Assembly (NCBI GenBank): GCA_012270965.1
Contig: JAAXHJ010000040.1
Location: 1-36,313 of the forward strand
Reading direction: 5' to 3'
Source: Candidatus Palauibacter poriticola
GTDB lineage: Bacteria > Gemmatimonadota > Gemmatimonadetes > Palauibacterales > Palauibacteraceae
DNA length: 36,313 nt
Shown here: positions 24,033 through 32,937 of the stretch, piece by piece
Layout: each line of letters opens with the position of its first letter
Position numbering within the stretch: position 1 is the stretch's first letter
Made by a program: the position numbers and the translations under genes
The notes under the pieces: generated by a model
Databases searched by the model: none
What the model was told of the DNA's origin: nothing
The model's input: the letters and a program-made list of their open reading frames with translations, nothing else

Positions 24033-24281
24033 ATGCGTACGACGATCTCCCTCAACGACCGACTTGACAGACAGGTGCGCCGCGAAGCGGCCGCCTGCGG
24101 GATGAGTGTGAGCGCCTTCATCGCCAAGACGTTGGACGATGCGCTAAAGCGACGTGAGCGCACCGAAGTGCCGCCTTTCCGGCTCGTAACCGTGCGCTCG
24201 CGGCCGTGTCCCGGAATCGATCTCGACCGGCCCAGGGCGCTGGAGGCCGATGAGGATGCCGCCCGCTTCGGACGCGGCTGA
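24033..24281 (+). CDS. Ribbon-helix-helix antitoxin (VapB-type)
   Basis: An 82-residue antitoxin. The N-terminal strand and helices MRTTISLNDRLDRQVRREAA and GMSVSAFIAKTLDDAL form a ribbon-helix-helix DNA-binding domain. The tail (VPPFRLVTVRSRPCPGIDL, then an acidic stretch) would bind and block the toxin. ATG 24033 fits the family start; an ATG at 24012 in the same frame would place the -10 box within the gene, so it is less likely. The toxin begins 6 bp after the stop. It probably represses its own promoter through the spacer palindrome (inference). Confidence 0.8.
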   Translation: MRTTISLNDRLDRQVRREAAACGMSVSAFIAKTLDDALKRRERTEVPPFRLVTVRSRPCPGIDLDRPRALEADEDAARFGRG

Positions 24282-24287
24282 TTCCTC

Positions 24288-24731
24288 GTGCTTCTTCCCG
24301 ATGTCAACGTACTGATCTACGCACAAATCGACGGCTCGACGCCGGAACACGACGCATATGCTCAGTGGGTTACTCGCATGGCCACCGGACCGGAACCCTT
24401 CGCCTTATCCGTTCTCGTCCTTTCCGGCTTCATTCGTATCGTGACCCACCCGCGGGCATTCGATCCTCCGATCACGCTCGACTCGGCATTCGCCTTCGTG
24501 TCTTCACTTACGGAGCGTCCGAACGCGCGAATCATTGGTCCCGGCCCCGATCACATGGTGATCTTCGAACGCCTGTGCCGGGCGGCACGAGCCACCGGAA
24601 AGCTCGTCTCGGACGCCCAGCACGCAGCGGTCGCTCTGGAACACGGCTGCACCATGGTCTCGGCCGACGCCGATTTTGGGCGCTTTCCCGAGCTCAGGTG
24701 GCAACACCCGCTGCGAGCCTGGAACGGCTGA
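24288..24731 (+). CDS. PIN-domain toxin (VapC-type ribonuclease)
   Basis: A 147-residue PIN-domain protein, a Mg-dependent RNase in VapBC systems. Acidic site residues are visible: D5 in LLPDVNVLIYA, D109 in LVSDAQHAAVA and D127 in VSADADFGRF. The usual Glu near residue 47 reads SGF in VLVLSGFIRIVTHPRAF, a variant that I believe is common in this VapC subgroup. It starts with GTG 24288, 6 bp after the antitoxin stop. Full length, so probably functional. Confidence 0.85.
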   Translation: MLLPDVNVLIYAQIDGSTPEHDAYAQWVTRMATGPEPFALSVLVLSGFIRIVTHPRAFDPPITLDSAFAFVSSLTERPNARIIGPGPDHMVIFERLCRAARATGKLVSDAQHAAVALEHGCTMVSADADFGRFPELRWQHPLRAWNG

Positions 24732-24805
24732 ACGAGGGAGACCGACGCGCCAGATCGCCGGAGAGGCGTTGAGTCTCGTCGTGCGTGACAAGGTCCGGTG
24801 ACCGG

Positions 24806-26206
24806 ATGAATGCCGGTCTCTGGGTGCTTCTTGCATACGCTGCCGGGCTGGTCGCGCTGGGGGCGTGGATCGGGCGGCGGGTTGGCCGGGCGGGGAGCTT
24901 CTTCGTGGCGGACCGCAAGCTCGGGCCGGTGCTGCTCTTCGCCACCGTGCTTGCCGCGAACGTCGGCGCGGGCACGACCGTCGGCGCGGCGGGACTCGGC
25001 TACCGGGACGGGCTCAGCGCGTGGTGGTGGGTCGGCTCGGCCGGCATCGGGACGATCCTGCTCGCCCTCTGGATCGGGCCGCGCATCTGGAAGGTGGCCG
25101 CGCGCCACGGTCTCCTCACCATGGGCGACTACTTGGAGCTGCGGTACGGCCGCTCCGTGCGGTTGCTGATCGCCGTCCTGCTCTGGTTCGCCACGCTCGC
25201 CATCGTGTCCGGGCAGCTCATCGCCATGGCCGAGATCGTCGCGGTCGTCGCCGGAACCCCGCGCTGGATCGGCGCGCTGGTGGGCGGGATCGTCGTCATC
25301 GTCTACTTCAGCGCCGGCGGTCTCGTGGCGTCGGCCTGGGTCAACCTGGTCCAGCTCATCGTGCTGCTCGCCGGATTCGCGGTCGCGATCCCGTGGGCGC
25401 TCTCCGACATCGGCGGCTGGGCCGCCGTCGGGGCCGCCGGGGCGCGCACGTCGCCGGATTACCTGAATCTCTGGCGGGGCGGCGGGTCCGGCTGGGTCTA
25501 CATCGCACTTCTCGCGCCCGCCTTCATCATCTCGCCGGGGCTGGTGCAGAAGGTCTATGGAGCGGCGGGTCCCCGGGCGATCCGGATCGGACTCCTCGCC
25601 GCCGGTGCCGGGCTCGTGCTGTTCGCCTTCGCCCCGACGCTGCTCGGCATGATCGCCCGCGTCTACGATCCGGCGCTCGCGAGCCGCGAGCAGGCCCTCC
25701 CCATGCTCCTCGCCACCGCGCTGCCGCCCGCGCTCGGACTGCTCGGCCTCGCCGCGGTGTTCTCGGCCGAGGTGAGCTCGGCCGACGCCGGGCTGTTCAT
25801 GCTCTCGACATCTCTCTCGAAGGACCTTTACAAGGGATTCCTGAGACCCGATGCTCCGAGCAGGGACGTACTCCGAGTGGCGCGAGGCGCCGCCATCGCG
25901 GGCGGGACGCTCGCCGTACTGCTCGCGTTCTGGCTCGAAAGCGTGATCGCCTCACTCACGGTATTCTACTCGATCCTTAGCGTTAGCCTGTTCGTGCCGG
26001 TGGCCGCCGGTCTCCACTCCCGGCGCGCCGGTGTGCCCGAGGCCTTGGCCGCCATCGGTGCCGGTCTCGCCGCGCTGGGTGCCGTGCACATCTTCGCTCC
26101 CGCTGACGCGCCCGCCCTGCTCGACCGCACGCTCATTGGCCTCATCGTCTCCGCCGCCGCCTTCGCCCTGGTCGCCGCAGCGCGCGGACACCGGCGCGGC
26201 GCGTGA
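24806..26206 (+). CDS. Sodium:solute symporter (SSS) family transporter
   Basis: A 466-residue inner-membrane protein with about 12-13 hydrophobic helices. Typical SSS features are FFVADRKLGPVLLFATVLAA near the N-terminus, AANVGAGTTVGAAGLGYRDG (the Na+-site helix), a GLLTMGDYLELRYGRSVR segment, and VFSAEVSSADAGLFMLSTSL with SKDLYKGFL. The substrate cannot be told. ATG 24806 is chosen over the in-frame start at 24785 because the hydrophobic N-terminus begins right after it. A 74-bp gap separates it from the toxin, and a perfect hairpin follows 4 bp after the stop. Confidence 0.85.
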   Translation: MNAGLWVLLAYAAGLVALGAWIGRRVGRAGSFFVADRKLGPVLLFATVLAANVGAGTTVGAAGLGYRDGLSAWWWVGSAGIGTILLALWIGPRIWKVAARHGLLTMGDYLELRYGRSVRLLIAVLLWFATLAIVSGQLIAMAEIVAVVAGTPRWIGALVGGIVVIVYFSAGGLVASAWVNLVQLIVLLAGFAVAIPWALSDIGGWAAVGAAGARTSPDYLNLWRGGGSGWVYIALLAPAFIISPGLVQKVYGAAGPRAIRIGLLAAGAGLVLFAFAPTLLGMIARVYDPALASREQALPMLLATALPPALGLLGLAAVFSAEVSSADAGLFMLSTSLSKDLYKGFLRPDAPSRDVLRVARGAAIAGGTLAVLLAFWLESVIASLTVFYSILSVSLFVPVAAGLHSRRAGVPEALAAIGAGLAALGAVHIFAPADAPALLDRTLIGLIVSAAAFALVAAARGHRRGA

Positions 26207-26210
26207 TTCC

Positions 26211-26251
26211 ATCCTTGCAAATCCGGCATCCCGTTCCGGATTTGCAAGGAT
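26211..26251 (+). terminator. Perfect 16-bp hairpin after the symporter gene
   Basis: ATCCTTGCAAATCCGG (26211-26226), a 9-base loop, and its exact complement (26236-26251). It lies 4 bp after the symporter stop, a natural place for a terminator. No T run follows on the plus strand, so a classical intrinsic terminator is not proven; a bidirectional or Rho-assisted structure, or a small mobile repeat, is also possible. Confidence 0.55.
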
Positions 26252-26376
26252 ACGGCAGGTTCGTCTCGAGAGAGGGCTGCGATCCCATCTGTTGTTCGTT
26301 CTTGCGTTTTGCGCGGGCTTCAGCGCATTTCCGGGATCGCGGAACCAAAGATCGTCATTTCTTCCGCAACGTGCTC

Positions 26377-26449
26377 GCTCCCATGGTCTAATGGTTAGGA
26401 TCCCACCCTTTCAAGGTGGGGGAGGTGGGTTCGATTCCCCCTGGGAGCG
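26377..26449 (+). tRNA. tRNA-Glu (anticodon TTC)
   Basis: The cloverleaf folds cleanly. The acceptor stem is GCTCCCA (26377-26383) with TGGGAGC (26442-26448), and G26449 is the discriminator. The D arm is around GGTCTAATGGTTAGGA, the anticodon stem CCACC/GGTGG encloses CTTTCAA, giving TTC, and the T arm contains GGTTCGATTCC. CCA is not encoded. Bases 26252-26376 contain no other recognisable feature. Confidence 0.95.
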
Positions 26450-26601
26450 TTTGACAAAGAAGAGAAGCTTCCGGAACGGGAGCCTCCGAGGGCGCTGCTT
26501 GCCGGACCCGGCGCGATGGGGAAAACATGGCAGCGCCGTGTGATCGAGGGGCAACGCAGAGCGGAGCGGCCGATGCGCGTGCCAGTGGCTGTGCGAATCA
26601 G

Positions 26602-27585
26602 ATGATGCGACGCGGGGTCGGCCCCCGTCGCCTGGCGACCGGCGTCGCCGCGGGCCTCGGCACCCTGTGGGCCGTTGGCGCGGCGGGTTGCGGGGGTGAG
26701 GGGCAGCGGACGCTTTCGATCGCGACCGGGAACACGAACGGGCTCTACTATCCGCTCGGGGGCGGCTTGGCGTCGATCTGGTCCCGGCACCTCGACGGCG
26801 TGAACATGAAGGCCGAGACGACCGCCGGCTCCGTGACGAACCTCATTCAGGTGGCCAAGGGGGAGAGCGAGGTCGGCTTCACGCAGGCGGACGCGTTCGC
26901 CGCCGCGCTCGCGGGCACGGGGCGCTTCCCCGAGCCCATGCCGCTCGTCTCCATCGGCAAGCTCTATCCCAACGTCGTGCACCTCGTGACGACGCGGAGC
27001 ACGGGGATCGAATCGGTGCGGAATCTCCGCGGGCGCCGGGTTTCCGTCGGCCCGCCGGGGTCGGGGAACGCGGTCACCGCCTGGAACGTGCTCGAGGCGA
27101 TGGGAATCGGGGAGTCCGATTTCACCGTCCGGCAGCTCAACTACGCGCAGATGTCGAACGGGCTCAAGGACGGGACGCTCGACGCGGGATTCATCGCGGG
27201 CGGCGTGGGGATGCCCGCCGTGGTCGAGATCGGCGTCTCGCGGGATATGGTCCTCGTCCCCTTCTCGGAGGAGGAGATCGCGACGATCGTGCGGTTGGAG
27301 CCCGCGTACAGTGGTTTCCGCGTGCCGCCGGGGGTCTACCCCGGCGTCGATGAGCCGGTGCTCACGCCGACGCTCTGGAACCTCCTCGTCGTCTCCCGCA
27401 CGATGGAGGAGGGGCTCGCCTACGACCTCACGCGCACGATGCTCGAGCGCCGCGAAGCTCTCGAGAACATCGCCGGCGTGGCGAGCTTCATCACGCCGCC
27501 CTCGGCGCGCGACGTGGGCGACTTCCCGCTCCACCCCGGCGCCCGGCGCTACTTCGACGAAGTACTGGGGCCCGCGGCGCGTTGA
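26602..27585 (+). CDS. TAXI-family TRAP transporter solute-binding protein
   Basis: A binding protein of the TAXI branch of TRAP transporters. A lipoprotein-like signal (LGTLWAVGAAGC) is followed by the family opening LSIATGNTNGLYYPLGGGLA, then MKAETTAGSVTNLIQVAKGE, EVGFTQADAFAAA, SVGPPGSGNAVTAWNVLEAMG and LDAGFIAGGVGMPAVVEI. TAXI relatives bind small organic acids such as glutamate; the substrate here is unknown. ATG 26602 gives the most natural signal; ATG 26527 in the same frame has GGGGA upstream and is possible. The stop overlaps the TTG start of the permease gene. Confidence 0.85.
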   Translation: MMRRGVGPRRLATGVAAGLGTLWAVGAAGCGGEGQRTLSIATGNTNGLYYPLGGGLASIWSRHLDGVNMKAETTAGSVTNLIQVAKGESEVGFTQADAFAAALAGTGRFPEPMPLVSIGKLYPNVVHLVTTRSTGIESVRNLRGRRVSVGPPGSGNAVTAWNVLEAMGIGESDFTVRQLNYAQMSNGLKDGTLDAGFIAGGVGMPAVVEIGVSRDMVLVPFSEEEIATIVRLEPAYSGFRVPPGVYPGVDEPVLTPTLWNLLVVSRTMEEGLAYDLTRTMLERREALENIAGVASFITPPSARDVGDFPLHPGARRYFDEVLGPAAR

Positions 27586-29450
27586 CGGCCCGGCGGCCGC
27601 CCTGGCGGCGCATCCTCTTCGCCCTCGCGGTCGGGCTCTCCCTCTTCCAGCTCTGGCAGAGCACGACCGGCACGCTCTCGGCCACGCTCGGCCGGCCCAT
27701 TCACCTCGCTTGGGTCGTCGTCCTCACCTTCCTCGCCAAGCCCTCGTGGGCGGGGGAGGGCCCGGCCCCGCGCAGGAGCCTGTGCCTCGACGCCGCGCTC
27801 GCGCTCGCCGCCCTCTACTGCGGCTGGGTCATCGTCGGCTTCGACTACCGCGGGGTGGATCACATCCTGTACGGGCTCACGACGCACGACGTGATCGCGG
27901 GCCTGGTGTTCGTGATCCTCCTCTTCGAGGCGACGCGGCGCGCCGTGGGCTGGGTGATGGTGGCCGTGGGCCTCGTCTTCCTCCTCTACGCCGGGTTCGG
28001 GGATCTGCTGCCCGACGTCATCGCGAATCGGGGCTTCTCCCTCGAGCGGATCCTGCGCTTCCAGATCTTCACCGGGGCGGGGCTGTTCGGGACGCCGCTC
28101 GGGATCGCGGCGGGGACCGTGTTCATCTTCGTCCTCTTCGGCGCCTTCCTGGAGGTGACGGGCGCGGGGCGCTTCTTCATCGATCTTGCCTTCGCCGCCG
28201 CGGGCCGGTTCCGGGGCGGGCCGGCCAAGGCGAGCGTCATCGCCTCCGCGGCCATGGGGTCGATTTCCGGCTCGGCAATCGCGAATACGGTGACGACGGG
28301 CGCGCTCACGATCCCGATGATGAAGAAGCTCGGCTACCGCCCGGAGCAGGCGGGCGGGATCGAGGCGGCCGCCTCCACCGGCGGCCAAATCATGCCGCCG
28401 ATCATGGGTGCCGGCGCCTTCATCATGGCGGACTTCACGAACACCCCGTACAGGGAGATCGTGGCGCTCTCCATCGCCCCGGCCATCCTTTACTTCGGGT
28501 GTACGCTCCTCTTCGTCCACCTCATGGCCCTCAAACTGGGGTTGCGGGGGATGAGGAACCCCCCGCCGGTGCGGCGCACCCTACGCGAGGGCGTCCACTT
28601 CGTGGTTCCACTCGGACTCGTGGTCGCGCTCCTCCTCCTCAACTACTCGCCGCCGCTGGTGGGGGCGGTGGGCTGCCTCGCGGTCGTCGTCACGGGGATG
28701 GCGCGGAAGCGGACGCGCGTCGGCTGGCGCACGATCCTCGAGGGGCTGCGAACGGGAGCGGTTCTGGCGCTGCCGATCTCGCTCGCCTGCGGGACCGCGG
28801 GCATCGTCGTGGGTGTCATCGGACAGACGGGGATCGGCCTCCAGTTCACCGAGTCCGTCGTGCAGGCGGCGGGCGGACTCCTGTGGCTCGCGCTCATCTT
28901 CATCGCGGTCGCCGCGCTCGTGCTCGGGATGGGACTGCCCGTAACGGCGGCCTACATCGTGATCTCGGTCATGGCCGCGCCCGCGCTCGAGGGGTTGGGG
29001 CTCCCCCTCCTCGTCGCGCACATGATCATCTTCTGGCTTTCGCAGACGTCGAACGTGACGCCGCCCATCGCGCTCGCCGCCTTCGCGGGGGCGGGGGTGG
29101 CCGGCTCCGCGCCCATGCGGACGGCGAACCAGGCCGTGAAGCTCTCCCTCGGCTTCTTCATCGTGCCCGCCATGATGGCCTATTCGGGGCTGATCCTGGT
29201 CGACGGGATCTCGGTGACGGCGTTCGTCTTCGCCATCGTCTGCACCGTGGCCCTCGTATCGGTCGTCGCCTACGCGATCGAAGGCTTCGCGCTGGCCGCG
29301 TGCAGCGTCGCCCACCGTGCGCTCTTCGCCCTGGCCGGCGCCCTCATCCTGGTCCCGAACGACCCGGTGCGGATCGCGGGCGCGCTGCTGGGCGCCGCCG
29401 TGTTCGCCCTCCACGCCCGAAACGCAGGGGGGGCTCGTACGTCCGCGTAG
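27582..29450 (+). CDS. TRAP transporter permease, fused DctQ-DctM type
   Basis: A 622-residue inner-membrane protein of the TRAP 4TM/12TM fusion family, the usual partner of TAXI binding proteins. The N-terminal small-subunit part has about four helices (to about residue 150). The DctM part includes FGAFLEVTGAGRFFIDLAF, AAMGSISGSAIANTVTTGAL, GGIEAAASTGGQIMPPIMG and VLGMGLPVTAAYIVISV, as well as ASTGGQIMPP-like repeated motifs of the two halves. The TTG start overlaps the upstream stop as TTGA, so the two genes are translationally coupled. It would import a small organic acid with Na+ or H+. It ends with TAG. Confidence 0.9.
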   Translation: MTARRPPWRRILFALAVGLSLFQLWQSTTGTLSATLGRPIHLAWVVVLTFLAKPSWAGEGPAPRRSLCLDAALALAALYCGWVIVGFDYRGVDHILYGLTTHDVIAGLVFVILLFEATRRAVGWVMVAVGLVFLLYAGFGDLLPDVIANRGFSLERILRFQIFTGAGLFGTPLGIAAGTVFIFVLFGAFLEVTGAGRFFIDLAFAAAGRFRGGPAKASVIASAAMGSISGSAIANTVTTGALTIPMMKKLGYRPEQAGGIEAAASTGGQIMPPIMGAGAFIMADFTNTPYREIVALSIAPAILYFGCTLLFVHLMALKLGLRGMRNPPPVRRTLREGVHFVVPLGLVVALLLLNYSPPLVGAVGCLAVVVTGMARKRTRVGWRTILEGLRTGAVLALPISLACGTAGIVVGVIGQTGIGLQFTESVVQAAGGLLWLALIFIAVAALVLGMGLPVTAAYIVISVMAAPALEGLGLPLLVAHMIIFWLSQTSNVTPPIALAAFAGAGVAGSAPMRTANQAVKLSLGFFIVPAMMAYSGLILVDGISVTAFVFAIVCTVALVSVVAYAIEGFALAACSVAHRALFALAGALILVPNDPVRIAGALLGAAVFALHARNAGGARTSA

Positions 29451-29496
29451 CCGTGGGTGCCGCGTGTCCGGGCCCGTCAGTGCGCGGGGGACCGGG

Positions 29497-29571
29497 TTAC
29501 GCATGGCTCGCGAGGGTGTCCTGGACGGCTTGCTGGACTGCGGCGATCTCGCCGTCGGTGAGTTCGCGGAA
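29497..29571 (-). pseudogene. Fic protein C-terminal tail after amber codon
   Basis: Directly after TAG 29574-29572 the same frame reads FRELTDGEIAAVQQAVQDTL and ends SHA at TAA 29499-29497. Fic proteins of this subgroup end with a K/R-rich stretch followed by F-x-x-LTDxEI, so these 24 residues are probably the lost tail; a CAG to TAG change would explain the stop. The rest of 29451-29496 has no feature. Confidence 0.6.
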
Positions 29572-30864
29572 CTATCGGCGGCGACGCCTGGGAAACCGGC
29601 CGTCGTTCTGCATGCAGAGCCGTAGGAGGAGCGAAAAGCGGCGGTCGGGCATGTCCACGATGCGGCGTACCGCGCGGGTGGCGCGATCAAATACGGCGAG
29701 GAAACCGAGTTCCTCGCGCAAGTCGCGGTGCACGGTCTCGGCAAGGCGTTCGTGGAGGTATTCCGCGAAGACGGTCAGGTCGGCGTACCGGTAGAAGTCC
29801 AGCGTTTCGTTCTCGACGAGGATCTCCCGCTCCGGCGTCCACCGCCATTCGACATACTCGCTCAACGGTCGCGAGAAGGTCTCGAGTACTCGGTCGTAAC
29901 CCGCACGGCCTCGGAGGATGGCGGCGGAGACCGGGAGGATGATGTTCGGCGGCCCGTAACCCCGCTTGGCGAGAATGTGGTGGATGAGGAAACGGTGAAC
30001 GCGTCCGTTGCCGTCCTCGAACGGGCGAATGAAGACGAACGCGAACGCGACGATGGCTGCCGCGACGGCGGGCGGCACGGGCTCTTCGGCGACACGCCGC
30101 GTCAGCGCCATCCAGCCCTCCATGAGACGGGGTACGTCGCCGGGACGCGGACAGATGTAGTCGACCGAATCACCGAACCCGGCCGTCGTCCGACCAACGA
30201 AATTCTGATGTCGGCGCCAGTCGCGGGCCGCGTAGCGGGGATCGACGATGGACCCTTGGAGCCGCAGCAGGTCGTCCTTGTCCAGAGGGTCGAACTGGGA
30301 CGCGGCTTCGAGGACCGCGATGAAACGGGCTTCCCGGCGGGCAGTCGGCGCCTCTCCCTCGATCGCGAAGGTCGATCGCGTCTCCCGCGTGTAGAGATAG
30401 TTGAGCGCCCGGTGCAGAATCAGCGGATCACACGCCTCGCACAGGGCTCGCGCCTCCTCGTCGGTCCGTACATCGACCCAGGCGGCGAGCGCTGCGGTAC
30501 GCCGCACCGTCACGCACAGGTCGGCGTTGCCGAGCAGGTTGTCGATGACGCGGTGCCGCCGCGAGTTGCGCCGTCCAGCGGAGATGTGGAGGCGGGGGTT
30601 CAAGGCGTTGACGTAGTTGCCGGAGCCGGCGTCGGGCACATCGAGGGTCCGGCCCGTGAGAGTCTCGTAGAAGAACCAGGCGCGCCGGCTGAAGGCCCCC
30701 GTCGGCTGATCCCGCACCCGACCCTCCAAGGTCGCCGGTTCCATGGCTCTAAGCGCGGCCGCCAGGACGCCGATATCGAAAGCTTCGTGACGCGGCATGA
30801 AACGGAGATGGGATAAATCGTTTACTTTTCCGGGTCCGCTCCCGCGATACGCCCAGTGCAACAC
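29572..30864 (-). CDS. Fic family protein with altered catalytic motif, ends at TAG
   Basis: A 430-residue Fic protein; active members transfer AMP or another phosphate group to target proteins using the His of HPFx(D/E)GNGR. Here the motif reads FIRPFEDGNGRVHR, with Arg280 in the catalytic His position. The inhibitory helix motif is present as STFAIEGE (164-171), marking an intramolecularly inhibited type. The N-terminal part (RHEAFDIGVLAAALRAM, WFFYETLTGRTLDVPDAG) matches a large Fic subgroup, but homologues appear longer at the N-terminus, so the start (GTG 30864 or ATG 30798) is uncertain. TAG at 29574-29572 follows a run of Arg; the same frame continues with a typical C-terminal tail. 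It sits 35 bp after the typA stop. Confidence 0.75.
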   Translation of the reverse strand: MLHWAYRGSGPGKVNDLSHLRFMPRHEAFDIGVLAAALRAMEPATLEGRVRDQPTGAFSRRAWFFYETLTGRTLDVPDAGSGNYVNALNPRLHISAGRRNSRRHRVIDNLLGNADLCVTVRRTAALAAWVDVRTDEEARALCEACDPLILHRALNYLYTRETRSTFAIEGEAPTARREARFIAVLEAASQFDPLDKDDLLRLQGSIVDPRYAARDWRRHQNFVGRTTAGFGDSVDYICPRPGDVPRLMEGWMALTRRVAEEPVPPAVAAAIVAFAFVFIRPFEDGNGRVHRFLIHHILAKRGYGPPNIILPVSAAILRGRAGYDRVLETFSRPLSEYVEWRWTPEREILVENETLDFYRYADLTVFAEYLHERLAETVHRDLREELGFLAVFDRATRAVRRIVDMPDRRFSLLLRLCMQNDGRFPRRRRR

Positions 30865-30899
30865 CCGCCTTCGATGGGCACGCTCCTCGCTCCGTAGCG

Positions 30900-32765
30900 T
30901 CAGTCTCCTCTCGCCTCCGCGGCGGCGCGGCGCATGGCCTTCTTGCGCTTGATGGGGTCGAGGCTGCGCTTGCGGAGGCGGATCGCGTCGGGCGTGACCT
31001 CGATCAGTTCGTCGTCGTTGATGAACTCGAGGGCCAGCTCCAGCGTCAGTTCGCGCGGCGGCTCGAGCCGGACATTCTCGTCCGCGGCGGCGGCCCGCAT
31101 GTTCGTGAGCTTCTTGCCTTTCGACACGTTGACCTCGAGGTCGCCGGGGCGGACGTGCTCGCCCACGATCATCCCGCTGTAGACCTCGACGCCCGGGCCG
31201 ATCAGCATCTCGGCCCGCTCCTGCAGGTTGAAGAGGGCGAAGGCCACCGATGTCCCCGGGCGGTCCGCGACGAGCACTCCCCGGCGGCGGTGTTCCAGGT
31301 GTCCGGCCCGGGGTCCGTATTCGAGGAAGCGGTGGTGCAACTGGCCCTCGCCGCGCGTGTCCGTGAGGAACTCGGAGCGGTATCCGAACAGCCCGCGCGA
31401 TGGAAGCTTGAAGTCGAGGCGCACCGGGCCCTGGTCCGTCGGTCGCATCGAGAGGAGCTTGGCCCGCCGGCTCCCCATCTTCTCCATCACCACGCCCACC
31501 ATCCCGGACGGGACCTCGATCACCGCCTCCTCGTAAGGCTCGAGGATCTCCCCGCCGGGTCCCTCGCGCAGGATGACGCGGGGGCGCGAGACGGAGAACT
31601 CGTACCCCTCCCGCCGCATCGTCTCCATGAGGATCGTGAGATGGAGTTCCCCGCGGCCCGAGACGGAGAGGGTGTCGGGCGAGTCGGTAGGCTCGACGCG
31701 AAGGGCGACGTTGCGCTCCAGTTCCCGGAAGAGGCGCTGCCGCAGTTGCCGCGTCGTGACGTACTTGCCCGTCCGCCCCGCGAAGGGGGCGTCGTTCACC
31801 CGGAAATCCACCGCGAGCGTGGGCCGCTCCACGGCGATCCCCCGCAGACGGTCCCTGCGGTCGGGGTGCGTGATCGTCTGGCCGATCTCCACTCCTTCGA
31901 GTCCGGCCAGCGCCACGATGTCGCCGGCGCTCGCGCGGGGCGTTTCGATGCGCTTCAAGCCCTCAAAGCCGTAGATCTTGAGCACCCGGGCCGGGCGCGT
32001 CTCGTCCGCGGGCACGGCCCCGGGCTCCCCGAGCGGAAGGAGCACGACCCCGTCCCCCTCGGCCACCGCGCCCCGCTCGATGCGGCCGATGGCGATGCGC
32101 CCCACGTAGCTCGAGTGGTCCAGCGTCGAGGCCAGCATCTGGAACGGTCCCTCGGGATCGCCGGCGGGGGAGGGGACCACCGCCATAATCGTTTCGAACA
32201 GCGGCCTCAGGTCTCCGCCTCCCGCCTCGCCGTCCGGCGATGCCCAGCCGTCCCGCCCGCTCGCGTAGAGGAACGGCGCGTCGAGCTGGGCTTCGGTGGC
32301 GTCCAACTCCAGAAACAGCTCCAGCACATCGTCGTGCACTTCGGTGGCGCGCTGATCGGGCCGGTCCACCTTGTTGATGACCACCACGGGCGCGAGCCCC
32401 AGCGCAAGGGCCTTTCGCGTGACGAAGCGCGTTTGCGGCATCGGCCCCTCGGCCGCGTCGACGAGGAGAAGCACGCCGTCCACCATCCGCAGGATGCGCT
32501 CGACCTCGCCCCCGAAGTCCGCGTGGCCGGGCGTGTCGACGATGTTGATCTTCGTCTCGCCCCAGCGCACGGCGGTGTTCTTCGACAGGATCGTGATGCC
32601 GCGCTCGCGCTCCAGCGGGTTGGAGTCCATCACGCGTTCCTCGACCCGCTCGTGCGACTGGAAGGCGCCCGCCTGCCGCAGCATGTGGTCGACGAGCGTC
32701 GTCTTCCCGTGATCGACGTGGGCGATGATCGCAATGTTCCTGATCTTACCGGGCGGGGGTGCCAA
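30900..32765 (-). CDS. typA: Translational GTPase TypA/BipA
   Basis: A 621-residue ribosome-binding GTPase of the EF-G-like family that helps 50S assembly under stress. G motifs are intact: [17 protein letters not shown] (P-loop), [14 protein letters not shown] (switch I), [17 protein letters not shown] and [12 protein letters not shown]. The C-terminal BipA-specific domain is recognisable in [17 protein letters not shown] and [14 protein letters not shown]. Length fits the family. TTG 32765 is the start; GAGG lies 6 bases before it. A good promoter lies about 60 bp upstream. An ordinary housekeeping gene. Confidence 0.95.
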   Translation of the reverse strand: MAPPPGKIRNIAIIAHVDHGKTTLVDHMLRQAGAFQSHERVEERVMDSNPLERERGITILSKNTAVRWGETKINIVDTPGHADFGGEVERILRMVDGVLLLVDAAEGPMPQTRFVTRKALALGLAPVVVINKVDRPDQRATEVHDDVLELFLELDATEAQLDAPFLYASGRDGWASPDGEAGGGDLRPLFETIMAVVPSPAGDPEGPFQMLASTLDHSSYVGRIAIGRIERGAVAEGDGVVLLPLGEPGAVPADETRPARVLKIYGFEGLKRIETPRASAGDIVALAGLEGVEIGQTITHPDRRDRLRGIAVERPTLAVDFRVNDAPFAGRTGKYVTTRQLRQRLFRELERNVALRVEPTDSPDTLSVSGRGELHLTILMETMRREGYEFSVSRPRVILREGPGGEILEPYEEAVIEVPSGMVGVVMEKMGSRRAKLLSMRPTDQGPVRLDFKLPSRGLFGYRSEFLTDTRGEGQLHHRFLEYGPRAGHLEHRRRGVLVADRPGTSVAFALFNLQERAEMLIGPGVEVYSGMIVGEHVRPGDLEVNVSKGKKLTNMRAAAADENVRLEPPRELTLELALEFINDDELIEVTPDAIRLRKRSLDPIKRKKAMRRAAAEARGD

Positions 32766-32824
32766 GACGCGCCTCGACTTCCGCGTGCTCGCGGTTGGGG
32801 GGAAACGGCGGGGAGCCGGAGGAT

Positions 32825-32853
32825 ATTCTACCGTCGCCGTCGCCGAACGACAA
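32825..32853 (-). promoter_or_regulatory. Sigma-70-type promoter of typA
   Basis: On the minus strand, TTGTCG (32853-32848), a 17-bp spacer and TAGAAT (32830-32825), five of six bases of the -10 consensus. The transcript would start near 32818, giving a leader of about 53 bases before the TTG start. Confidence 0.55.
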
Positions 32854-32937
32854 AGCTGTGCGGGGCGGCGGGGGCTCTGCTAGGTTGGCCGCCAACGTTG
32901 GCGCGGCTTGACACGGTCGGCGCCGGCCGCACGATGC

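Noticed and set aside
32908-32936. Promoter for the small membrane protein from the perfect TTGACA
   Set aside because: The sequence 17 bp downstream (ACGATG) does not resemble a -10 box and would overlap the start codon region.
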